Source: Pseudomonas viridiflava (GTDB taxonomy: Bacteria > Pseudomonadota > Gammaproteobacteria > Pseudomonadales > Pseudomonadaceae). Taken from it: 44,080 nucleotides of DNA. The stretch covers positions 1-44,080 of the forward strand of contig NZ_UTKY01000042.1 of the NCBI RefSeq assembly GCF_900583165.1, read 5' to 3'. A program made the position numbers and the translations under genes. The notes beneath the pieces were generated by a model. It made no database searches and was not told where the DNA came from. It saw nothing but the letters and a program-made list of their open reading frames with translations. Positions 7,151 through 14,426 of the stretch are shown piece after piece (the stretch's first letter is position 1; each line of letters begins with the position of its first letter).

Positions 7151-9721
7151 ATGTTTCGCGCGCCTTGCCACGCTTTGCACCTGTTTCTTCGACCGACGCT
7201 CATCGCGTCCTGCCTGGCCTGGAGCCTCAACGCCCAGGCTGAATCGTTCAAACTGCAATTGCCCGCGCAGTCGCTGGCCACGTCCCTGAGCCAAGTGGCG
7301 CAGCAGGCGAAAATCCAGCTGCTGTTCGACGAGGCGTTGCTGAAAAATGTGCAGGCGCCGGCGCTCAACGGCGAGTTCACCCCGGAAGTTGCCATTCGCA
7401 CCCTGCTGAAAAACGGCGAACTCACGCTGATCAAGGTGGGTAGCACCTACGTGGTTAGGCCCGAAGAGGCGAAAACGACCCAGAGCGGCGCGATCCAGCT
7501 GGATGCGCTGAGCGTGATCGGCACCGGCAACGCGGTCGATTCCAGCAGCGTAGGCCGCTCGACCTTGAGCCAGGCCGATATTGACCGCTACCAGCCCGAC
7601 AACATCCCTTCGCTGCTGCAAACCTTGCCCGGCGTGTCGATGGGAGGTTCGCCCAAGCCCGGCGGCCAGACCATCAACATTCGCGGCATGGGCGATGCCG
7701 AAGACGTGCCGATGACCGTGGATGGCGCGACCAAAAGTGGCTTCGAGCGTTATCAGCAGGGCACGGTGTTCATCGAGCCCGAGCTGATCAAAAGCATTGA
7801 AGTCGAGAAAGGCCCCTACTCGCCCTTCACCGGTAACGGCGGTTTTGGCGGCACGGTCAATATGGTCACCAAGGATGCGCCCGACCTACTCAAGGACGGA
7901 CGCAACGCCGGAGCGATGACCAAGTACGGCTACGCCAGCAACACCCACGAGCAGGTGTACAGCGGCGCAGTCTATGGCCGCACCGATGACGGGCGTATGG
8001 ACGGCCTGGTCTACCTGACCAAGCGCGACGGCGGCGACTTGAAACTCGCGGGCACACCGCCCGACCCACGCAATCAATACCCGATCAATCCCAAGCGCCT
8101 GCCCAACAGTGCCCAGGATGTAGAGGGCGCGCTGGTCAAGGTCAATGCCCACTTTACTGACGAACACAGCATGGGCCTGTCCTACTCCAGCGCCCGAAGC
8201 GAGCGCATGGCACCGTTCTCGGCTAAGAGCTACCCGACACCACCGACGCAATCGGCCATCGACCGGTATGGCTATGAAGGCGCACTGAAACGTTTTCTGG
8301 CCGACCGCGAGACCGTGGACACCACCTGGTCGGGCAAGTATCAATACCAACCTCTGGACAACCCACTGGTCGACCTGAAGCTCAGCTACTCATTCTCCAA
8401 GACCGACCAGGTCGACGAGCGCGCCGCCAATGCCGTGATTGGCCTGGCCACCGGTGGACGCAAGATGGAAACGTCTTACGCCGACCAGATCCTTGAGCTG
8501 CGCAACATCAGCCTGTTGACCACCGGCCCACTGGAACATGCGGTGACCACCGGCGTGCAGATCCGCAAACATACGCGCGAAACCGAAAGCTGGATGCCAG
8601 GCGCGGCCTATGACACCCCCAAATACAACTACGGGCATTTCCAGCCGTACTTCATGCCCCACGGCAAGGTCGACACCCACGCGTTCTACCTGCAGGACGC
8701 GGTAACCGTTGGCGATGTGACCATCACACCCTCCCTGCGCTACGACCACGTGCGCAACCGCGGCGAGGCCAACGACGCGCCGAATTACAGCAGCCCCGAC
8801 CCAAGCGTTGGCCATGACTACAGCAACCGCACCTACACAGGTTGGTCGCCTCGTCTGGCAGTGTTCTGGAACCTGACCCCGGATGTGGCCTTCTTCGCCA
8901 GTTGGAACCGCACCTGGCGTGCGCCAGTCATCGATGAACAGTACGAAGTACAAGGCCCCAACAGCAGCCGCAGCGCCACCAGCCTCAACCTGGACCCGGA
9001 GCGCATCACAGCGATTACGGCAGGCAACGTCACCAACTTTTCGGGCCTGTTCACCCGCGATGACAACCTGCAACTGCGCACCACGCTGTTTCACAACCGC
9101 ATCGAAGACGAGATCATGAAGGCCACCGGTCTGGGCTGCGCACAGCAACTGACGGTGCCAGGCAGTATTGCCACCGTGTGCACCGACGCCGCGTCCAAAA
9201 CCAACTATCGCAACGTCGGCGGCATGACCATCAAGGGCTTCGAGCTGGAAAGCTACTACGATTCGACGTACGTGTTCGGCTCGCTGAGTTACTCATGGGC
9301 GACAGGTAAACGCGACAACCCCTACACCAACCCCTGGGCGACCGACCGGCACGTGTGGGCGCGGGATATTCCACCGGCCAAATGGGTCGTGGTGCTGGGC
9401 ACCAAGATTCCGAGCTGGGACGCACAAGTGGGCTGGCAGGGCCAATTCGTGCGCAAGACCGATCGCGTACCTACCGACGTCTACGCCGGCGGCCTCAACT
9501 CCTCCATCGGCGACTTTATCTACGACCAGACCGAAAACCCCAGCTACGACACCCAGGGCCTGTTCGCCAATTGGAAACCACAGCAGGCCGGCCTCAAGGG
9601 CACCGAGATCAACTTCACCGTCGACAACCTGTTCAACCGCAGCTACCAGCCGGCGCTCAGCGGCGAAGGTGTGTACAGCGAGGGGCGCAACGCCAAGATC
9701 AGCATCACGCGGTACTTCTGA
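7151..9721 (+). CDS. TonB-dependent receptor with STN domain, probable haem receptor (HxuA-like)
   Basis: An 856-aa outer-membrane receptor. A signal peptide (1-30, ending NAQA) precedes an STN signalling domain (about 34-100, FKLQLPAQSLATSLSQVAQQAKIQ). The plug follows (about 135-245, with TLPGVSM and NIRGMGDAEDVPMTVDG), then a long beta barrel ending in the terminal aromatic SITRYF. A WRAP box with a following NLDPER segment resembles the FRAP/NPNL region of haem receptors. The ATG at 7151, with a G-rich ribosome site, is chosen over an upstream TTG because the signal peptide then starts cleanly. The STN domain and linked sigma/anti-sigma genes indicate cell-surface signalling. Haem as ligand is inferred from family resemblance; other iron chelates are possible. 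Confidence 0.88.
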   Translation: MFRAPCHALHLFLRPTLIASCLAWSLNAQAESFKLQLPAQSLATSLSQVAQQAKIQLLFDEALLKNVQAPALNGEFTPEVAIRTLLKNGELTLIKVGSTYVVRPEEAKTTQSGAIQLDALSVIGTGNAVDSSSVGRSTLSQADIDRYQPDNIPSLLQTLPGVSMGGSPKPGGQTINIRGMGDAEDVPMTVDGATKSGFERYQQGTVFIEPELIKSIEVEKGPYSPFTGNGGFGGTVNMVTKDAPDLLKDGRNAGAMTKYGYASNTHEQVYSGAVYGRTDDGRMDGLVYLTKRDGGDLKLAGTPPDPRNQYPINPKRLPNSAQDVEGALVKVNAHFTDEHSMGLSYSSARSERMAPFSAKSYPTPPTQSAIDRYGYEGALKRFLADRETVDTTWSGKYQYQPLDNPLVDLKLSYSFSKTDQVDERAANAVIGLATGGRKMETSYADQILELRNISLLTTGPLEHAVTTGVQIRKHTRETESWMPGAAYDTPKYNYGHFQPYFMPHGKVDTHAFYLQDAVTVGDVTITPSLRYDHVRNRGEANDAPNYSSPDPSVGHDYSNRTYTGWSPRLAVFWNLTPDVAFFASWNRTWRAPVIDEQYEVQGPNSSRSATSLNLDPERITAITAGNVTNFSGLFTRDDNLQLRTTLFHNRIEDEIMKATGLGCAQQLTVPGSIATVCTDAASKTNYRNVGGMTIKGFELESYYDSTYVFGSLSYSWATGKRDNPYTNPWATDRHVWARDIPPAKWVVVLGTKIPSWDAQVGWQGQFVRKTDRVPTDVYAGGLNSSIGDFIYDQTENPSYDTQGLFANWKPQQAGLKGTEINFTVDNLFNRSYQPALSGEGVYSEGRNAKISITRYF

Positions 9722-9785
9722 AAAACTGTATGGATAAATCCGCACCCAGCTGTAGGCCCTTAAACGACGAGGGTTGTGGCTAGAT

Positions 9786-9803
9786 GGGCTTCCCTTGAAG
9801 CCC
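9786..9803 (+). terminator. Hairpin after the receptor gene
   Basis: GGGCTTC-CCTT-GAAGCCC is a perfect 7-bp stem with a 4-nt loop, followed by TTTGAATTT. It is a plausible weak intrinsic terminator for the receptor operon. It also lies just before the EamA start, so it might instead be a leader structure. Confidence 0.5.
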
Positions 9804-9824
9804 TTTGAATTTCGGTTCCCGCCC

Positions 9825-10724
9825 ATGAGCTCGCGCGAAAACACCGGCATGGCCCTCGGCCTGCTGGGCGTCATCATCTTCAGCCTGACCCTGCCCTTTA
9901 CCCGCATCGTGGTACAGGAGATGCACCCGTTGCTCAACGGCCTGGGCCGTGCGTTGTTCGCGGCGATTCCGGCAGCGCTGCTGTTGCTGTGGCGCCGTGA
10001 GCAATGGCCGACCTGGCGCCAGGTGCGCGGGTTGTGCCTGGTGATTGCCGGCGTGATCCTCGGCTTTCCGGTGTTGTCTGCCTGGGCCATGCAAACCTTG
10101 CCGGCGTCCCATGGCGCGCTGGTCAATGGCCTGCAACCGCTGTGCGTGGCGTTGTATGCGGCGTGGCTGTCCCATGAGCGGCCGTCCAAAGCCTTTTGGG
10201 CCTGCGCGGCATTGGGCAGTGGGTTGGTATTGAGTTACGCGCTGATCACCGGCGCCGGCAGTATCCAGGCGGGCGATCTGCTGATGCTCGCGGCAATTGC
10301 CGTGGGCGGCCTGGGCTACGCCGAAGGCGGCCGCTTGGCCAAGGAGATGGGCGGCTGGCAGGTGATCTGCTGGGCGCTGGTGCTGTCGACGCCGCTGCTG
10401 ATCGGCCCGGTGTGGTACCTGGCAGCACAGCATCAGGGCGCGATTTCCATGCACGCCTGGTGGGCGTTTGGGTATGTGTCGCTGTTCTCGCAGTTCCTGG
10501 GATTCTTTGCCTGGTATACAGGGCTGGCGATGGGTGGGATTGCGCGGGTCAGCCAGATTCAGCTGTTGCAGATCTTTTTCACCATCGCGTTTTCGGCGCT
10601 GTTCTTTGGTGAACATATCGAGCCGATAACGTGGGTGTTTGCGTGTGGGGTGATTGTGACGGTGGTGTTGGGGCGTAAGACGGCCGTGCAGCCCGCTCCA
10701 ATTCCAAAGCCGAACACAATCTAA
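9825..10724 (+). CDS. DMT-superfamily (EamA) transporter
   Basis: A 299-aa inner-membrane protein with about ten hydrophobic helices in two EamA repeats (roughly residues 9-140 and 150-285). The repeats share the ...LLLLWRREQWPT and ...GEHIEPITWVFACGVIVTVVLG pattern of drug/metabolite exporters. The ATG at 9825 is chosen because the helix-rich region begins 8 residues later; a TTG at 9774 would add a non-hydrophobic extension and cross the hairpin at 9786-9803. No strong ribosome site is visible. The substrate is unknown. The TAA stop (10722-10724) overlaps the edge of a REP palindrome. Confidence 0.87.
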   Translation: MSSRENTGMALGLLGVIIFSLTLPFTRIVVQEMHPLLNGLGRALFAAIPAALLLLWRREQWPTWRQVRGLCLVIAGVILGFPVLSAWAMQTLPASHGALVNGLQPLCVALYAAWLSHERPSKAFWACAALGSGLVLSYALITGAGSIQAGDLLMLAAIAVGGLGYAEGGRLAKEMGGWQVICWALVLSTPLLIGPVWYLAAQHQGAISMHAWWAFGYVSLFSQFLGFFAWYTGLAMGGIARVSQIQLLQIFFTIAFSALFFGEHIEPITWVFACGVIVTVVLGRKTAVQPAPIPKPNTI

Positions 10725-10755
10725 ATGTGGGAGGGGGCTTGCTCCCTCCCACATT
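10724..10755. repeat. REP palindrome (GTGGGAGGGGGCTTGC family), single compact unit
   Basis: A short REP sequence with the core GTGGGAGGGGGCTTGC folds back at once on TCCCTCCCACATT, giving a hairpin rather than the usual two-REP REPIN. It lies between convergent genes and could terminate both transcripts. Confidence 0.85.
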
Positions 10756-10765
10756 AATCCGGTGT

Positions 10766-11974
10766 TCAGCTCAGGTAGCCATCCGCCCGCAACAGGGTTT
10801 CCAGGCAGTGTTCGGTGATGTGGTAGAACGCCTTCAATTCCTGGATCTTCTCCAGCAACTGCGCGTTATCCACCGGTTCCGCCCGCTTCACCGCCAAAAT
10901 CATCTTGTTCTTGTTGGTATGGTCCAACGAGATAAATTCGAACACCTTGGTCTCGTAGCCACAGGCTTCCAGGAACAACGCCCGCAAGCTGTCGGTGACC
11001 ATCTCGGCCTGCTGCCCCAGGTGCAAACCGTATTGCAGCATGGGCTTCAACAGCGCCGGGCTCTGGATCTGCAGGCGAATCTGCTTATGGCAGCACGGCG
11101 AACACATGATGATCGACGCACCCGAGCGGATACCGGTGTGGATCGCATAATCGGTGGCGATGTCACAGGCATGCAGGGCGATCATCACGTCCAATGCGCT
11201 GGGCGCTACGCTGCGCACGTCACCGCATTTGAACACCAGCCCCGGGTGCTCCAGGCGGGCGGCGGCGGTATTGCACAGGGTCACCATGTCTTCGCGCAGC
11301 TCAACGCCCGTCACTTCACCTTCGGCCTTGAGGGTATTGCGCAGGTAATCGTGGATGGCGAACGTCAGGTAGCCCTTGCCCGAGCCGAAATCGGCGACGC
11401 GCACGGGTTGGTCGAGCTTCAACGGTGAGGTGGTGAGCGCATGGCTGAACACCTCGATGAACTTGTTGATCTGCTTCCATTTGCGCGACATCGACGGGAT
11501 CAGCGCCTGCTTGGCGTCGGTCACGCCCAGGTCGGCGAGGAACGGCCGACTCAGGTCGAGGAAGCGATTTTTCTCGCGGTTATGCTCGGCCGATGGCGCC
11601 TCACGCAGTTGCTGTGGCTTGCTTTTAAACAGCGAGCTTTTGTTCTTCTTGCTGTACTCCAGCTGGGCTTCGTCCGTTAGCGACAGCAAGTGAGCGTTCT
11701 TGAACTGCGCCGGCAACAGCTCGGCAATCGCCGCCACGCCCTCGGCCAGCGGGAAGTTCTTGGTGATGTCGCGGGTCTTGTAGCGGTATACGAAGGACAG
11801 GCAAGCCTGCTCCTTGACCGTCACAGGCTTGATGATCAGCCGCTGCAACTCGGCTTCTTCACCGACGTACTTGGCCAGTACCAACTTGATAAAGGCGTTC
11901 TGCGCGAGGCTGTCGCTCAGTAATTCGATGAACTGGGCGTGATGATCGCTGACAGGTTGAGCGGTGACGGACAT
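10766..11974 (-). CDS. SAM-dependent methyltransferase (Methyltransf_32-like)
   Basis: A 402-aa cytoplasmic protein. The SAM-binding motif I is VRVADFGSGKGYLTFAIHDY (191-210), followed by an acidic strand end (TGVELRED) and the LDVMIALHACDIATDYAI block. A conserved CSPCCHKQI cluster follows, which in this family may bind metal or a base. The first about 180 residues form an additional N-terminal region rich in charged residues. The ATG at 11974 is used; the codon two positions further upstream is TTG. The family is described as a class I methyltransferase, sometimes annotated for RNA; the target cannot be read from the sequence. Confidence 0.85.
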   Translation of the reverse strand: MSVTAQPVSDHHAQFIELLSDSLAQNAFIKLVLAKYVGEEAELQRLIIKPVTVKEQACLSFVYRYKTRDITKNFPLAEGVAAIAELLPAQFKNAHLLSLTDEAQLEYSKKNKSSLFKSKPQQLREAPSAEHNREKNRFLDLSRPFLADLGVTDAKQALIPSMSRKWKQINKFIEVFSHALTTSPLKLDQPVRVADFGSGKGYLTFAIHDYLRNTLKAEGEVTGVELREDMVTLCNTAAARLEHPGLVFKCGDVRSVAPSALDVMIALHACDIATDYAIHTGIRSGASIIMCSPCCHKQIRLQIQSPALLKPMLQYGLHLGQQAEMVTDSLRALFLEACGYETKVFEFISLDHTNKNKMILAVKRAEPVDNAQLLEKIQELKAFYHITEHCLETLLRADGYLS

Positions 11975-12080
11975 GAACAAAAACGCCTCGGGCAGGGAAT
12001 GCCGGGCATTTTAGGGGGGATGGGGCTTCAGGGCACGGGGTTATTTGATCAACGGTACTCCGCCTGAACAACACAAAACC

Positions 12081-12175
12081 AAATGTGGGAGGGGGCTTGC
12101 CCCCGATAGCGGAGTGTCAGTCACAAACAAGCTGGCTGATACACCGCTATCGGGGGCAAGCCCCCTCCCACATTT
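12081..12175. repeat. REPIN (two inverted REPs)
   Basis: A 95-bp element with arms beginning AAATGTGGGAGGGGGCTTGC and ending in the exact complement. The arm extends into CCCCGATAGCGG...CCGCTATCGGGGG, leaving a central loop of roughly 35 bp. It lies between the methyltransferase gene and the end of the TPM operon. Confidence 0.93.
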
Positions 12176-12196
12176 TAGAGCCCTGTGCTGGATGGG

Positions 12197-12814
12197 CTAT
12201 TCGAGTACGACCAGGCGATTGGGTAGCTCGTTGCGCGCCTGGGTCACCGGCACATGCACTTTCAACAACTCGCCACAGGCCTCAATGCAACTGATAAACC
12301 CCGCCAATGTCTGCCCCTGTTTCACCTGCTGGGTAAACGCCTTGACGATCACATCCCAACTGCCGTCGTCCAAACGTTTGGAAATCCCGTCATCCACCAA
12401 AATCTCCACATACCGCTCGGCCTCGCTGACAAAAATCAGCACCCCGGTACTGCCCAGCGTGTGGTGCAGGTTCTGCTCCAAAAACTGGCGACGTGCCAGG
12501 TTGGACGCACGCCAGTGGCGTACCGAACGGGGGATCAGCCGCGTAGTGACCTTGGGCAAGCGAAACACCAGGCACAGCACGATGAACGTCGCCCACTGCG
12601 CCAGCAGCAAGGTGTACATGGTCAGGTAGCCCGACAGGTAATGCACCACACCGGGCACCACTAACGCGATCAGGCTGGCCCATAACAGCGGGATGTAGGC
12701 GTAGTCATCGGCACGGGCCGCGAGTACCGTCACCAGTTCGGCGTCGGTGGTTTTCTCGACGCGGGCAATCGCTTCGGCGACTTGGCGCTGCTCGTGTTCA
12801 GTCAGTAATGCCAT
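12197..12814 (-). CDS. TPM-domain membrane protein
   Basis: A 205-aa protein of the TPM (Psb32/MOLO-like) phosphatase-fold family. An N-terminal segment (about 1-35, KTTDAELVTVLAARADDY) is followed by two transmembrane helices (about 37-58 and 62-82), then the rest of the domain, with GVLIFVSEAERYVEILVDDGI and DDGSWDVIVKAF. The last gene of a lemA-TPM-TPM operon, it starts 28 bp after the Gly-rich TPM gene. The ATG at 12814 gives a compact protein; the longer open frame runs back into the preceding gene. Its role is probably at the envelope, but no enzymatic activity can be assigned. Confidence 0.85.
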   Translation of the reverse strand: MALLTEHEQRQVAEAIARVEKTTDAELVTVLAARADDYAYIPLLWASLIALVVPGVVHYLSGYLTMYTLLLAQWATFIVLCLVFRLPKVTTRLIPRSVRHWRASNLARRQFLEQNLHHTLGSTGVLIFVSEAERYVEILVDDGISKRLDDGSWDVIVKAFTQQVKQGQTLAGFISCIEACGELLKVHVPVTQARNELPNRLVVLE

Positions 12815-12842
12815 GGTTGTCGTTGCTCTCTCATTATTATCA

Positions 12843-13571
12843 TCACCAGCCACCCGAAGCGCCGCCGCCGCCGAAGCCGCCACCGCCGCCGCGAAAACCA
12901 CCGCCACCGCCTCCCCCACCGCCGCCACGACCGCTGCTGCTGAGGATCGCCAGCAAGATCGCACCCACCGGCAGGCCCAGGCGATTGCACAGCCACAACA
13001 CGCCGATCAGCAATACAAACAGGCCGATGGAAAGCCCGGGATTATCCTTGGCAAAATTGGCATCCGCCACATGCACCGGTACGGCCAGCGGCTCACCGCC
13101 CACCACCTGCACCATCGCCGCTACACCGTCGCTGATGCCCTGGCTGTAATTACCGGCCTTGAACTTGGGCGCAATCACCTGGTTGATGATCACCCACGAC
13201 TGCGCATCGGTAAGTACACCTTCCAGGCCGTAGCCGACTTCGATGCGCAACTTGCGCTCATCGCGGGCGACGATCAACAGCGCGCCGTTGTCCTTGCCCT
13301 TCTGGCCAATGCCCCAGTGACGGCCTAATTGATAACCGAAGTCCTCAATGGGCACGCCCTGCAAGTCGGGCACGGTGACCACCACGATCTGGTCGCCGGA
13401 GGTCTGCTCCAGCGCCTGCAATTGCTGGGTCAACTGCTCGCGGGTGGCCGGGTCGATCATCTGGGCGGTGTCCACCACCCGGCCGCTAAGCGCCGGGAAC
13501 GTCAGCGCCGCCTGGGCCACGCCCACGCATGCCAGCAACCACAGCGCCAGGCCAATCCTTAATAAACGCAT
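12843..13571 (-). CDS. TPM-domain protein with glycine-rich C-terminal tail
   Basis: A 242-aa exported protein. A signal peptide (about 1-22, ending GVAQA) precedes a TPM domain (about 27-150). The domain shows VVDTAQMIDPATREQL, QIVVVTVPDLQG, the NGALLIVARDERKLRIEVGYGLEGVLTDA signature, and the G-rich turn. A transmembrane helix (about 178-208) follows, then a nearly pure glycine/arginine/phenylalanine tail (about 212-242). This matches the YgcG type usually encoded with LemA. The ATG at 13571 is used because GAGG lies 5 bases upstream; a GTG two codons earlier is too close to it. The cellular role of the family is uncertain; envelope stress has been suggested. Confidence 0.9.
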   Translation of the reverse strand: MRLLRIGLALWLLACVGVAQAALTFPALSGRVVDTAQMIDPATREQLTQQLQALEQTSGDQIVVVTVPDLQGVPIEDFGYQLGRHWGIGQKGKDNGALLIVARDERKLRIEVGYGLEGVLTDAQSWVIINQVIAPKFKAGNYSQGISDGVAAMVQVVGGEPLAVPVHVADANFAKDNPGLSIGLFVLLIGVLWLCNRLGLPVGAILLAILSSSGRGGGGGGGGGGFRGGGGGFGGGGASGGW

Positions 13572-13589
13572 CGACACCTCAATGCAGCG

Positions 13590-14201
13590 TTATTTGAACT
13601 TCACTTGCGGCGCTTTATCGGCATCAGCGCTGGTAGCTTCAAACGAGGCGCGGATCGGCAAGTCGCTGTACATCACGCTGTGCCACAGGCGGCCCGGGAA
13701 GGTGCGGATCTCGGTGTTGTAGGCCTGCACTGCCTGGATAAAGTCGCGGCGGGCCACGGCGATACGGTTTTCGGTGCCTTCCAGCTGGGATTGCAGGGCC
13801 AGGAAGTTCTGGTTGGCCTTGAGGTCCGGGTAGCGCTCGGATACGACCATCAGGCGGCTAAGTGCACCGCTCAGGCCATCCTGGGCTTGCTGGAACTGCT
13901 TGAGTTTTTCCGGATTGTCGAGGGTGCTGGCATCCACCTGGATCGAGGTGGCCTTGGCCCGCGCTTCGATCACGGCGGTGAGGGTGTCTTGCTCATGGGC
14001 CGCGTAGCCCTTGACCACTTCCACCAAATTGGGGATCAGGTCGGCGCGGCGCTGGTACTGGTTCTGCACCTGGCCCCAGGCGGCCTTTGCCTGTTCATCG
14101 AGGGTCGGAATGTTGTTGATGCCGCAACCGCTGAGTACGGTACTAATTAGTAACAAAACTGCGGCTTTCAGGCCCCAGCGGTAACCTTGTGCTGCTTGCA
14201 T
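13590..14201 (-). CDS. LemA-family lipoprotein
   Basis: A 203-aa LemA protein. It begins with a short hydrophobic segment (about 11-24) and a lipobox LSGC with the acylated cysteine at 26. The LemA helical domain follows, including the hallmark AKAAWGQVQNQYQRRADLIPNLVEVVKGYAAHE and the later YPDLKANQNFLALQSQLEGTENRI block. AGGAG lies 7 bases before the ATG at 14201. The first gene of the lemA-TPM-TPM operon, it reads away from bglX. The lipid anchor places it in the envelope; its biochemical function is not established. Confidence 0.93.
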   Translation of the reverse strand: MQAAQGYRWGLKAAVLLLISTVLSGCGINNIPTLDEQAKAAWGQVQNQYQRRADLIPNLVEVVKGYAAHEQDTLTAVIEARAKATSIQVDASTLDNPEKLKQFQQAQDGLSGALSRLMVVSERYPDLKANQNFLALQSQLEGTENRIAVARRDFIQAVQAYNTEIRTFPGRLWHSVMYSDLPIRASFEATSADADKAPQVKFK

Positions 14202-14234
14202 GGTGTTTCTCCTGGCGAACCTTGATGGAATTGG

Positions 14235-14259
14235 GCAGCGGTGAGGCATAATCCGCTGC
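14235..14259. other. Inverted repeat in the lemA-bglX divergent promoter region
   Basis: GCAGCGG and CCGCTGC are separated by 11 bases, 34 bp upstream of the lemA start. It may be a leader hairpin or an operator. A second short palindrome, AACATATGTT, sits at 14358-14367. Otherwise the 225-bp region between lemA and bglX shows no gene. Confidence 0.35.
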
Positions 14260-14426
14260 CGCGACTGGAATGCATCAGATCAATCAGCTAAAAAGATGCC
14301 CAGCACAAATAAGAGTTCAGAAGTGTGGTGCATTTTCTGCAATAACACTCGAACAACAACATATGTTCCCCACATTTTGGCAGAACTACGCATTTTCGCT
14401 GTGCGGTATGCCGAAAAAGGATATTC

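Noticed and set aside
12843..12925. GCC/CCG-rich low-complexity block read as a repeat element
   Set aside because: It is the coding sequence of the glycine-rich tail of the TPM protein, not a separate repeat or CRISPR.
14358..14367. AACATATGTT palindrome upstream of bglX
   Set aside because: Only 10 bp and without a second copy or known regulator; too short to call an operator.
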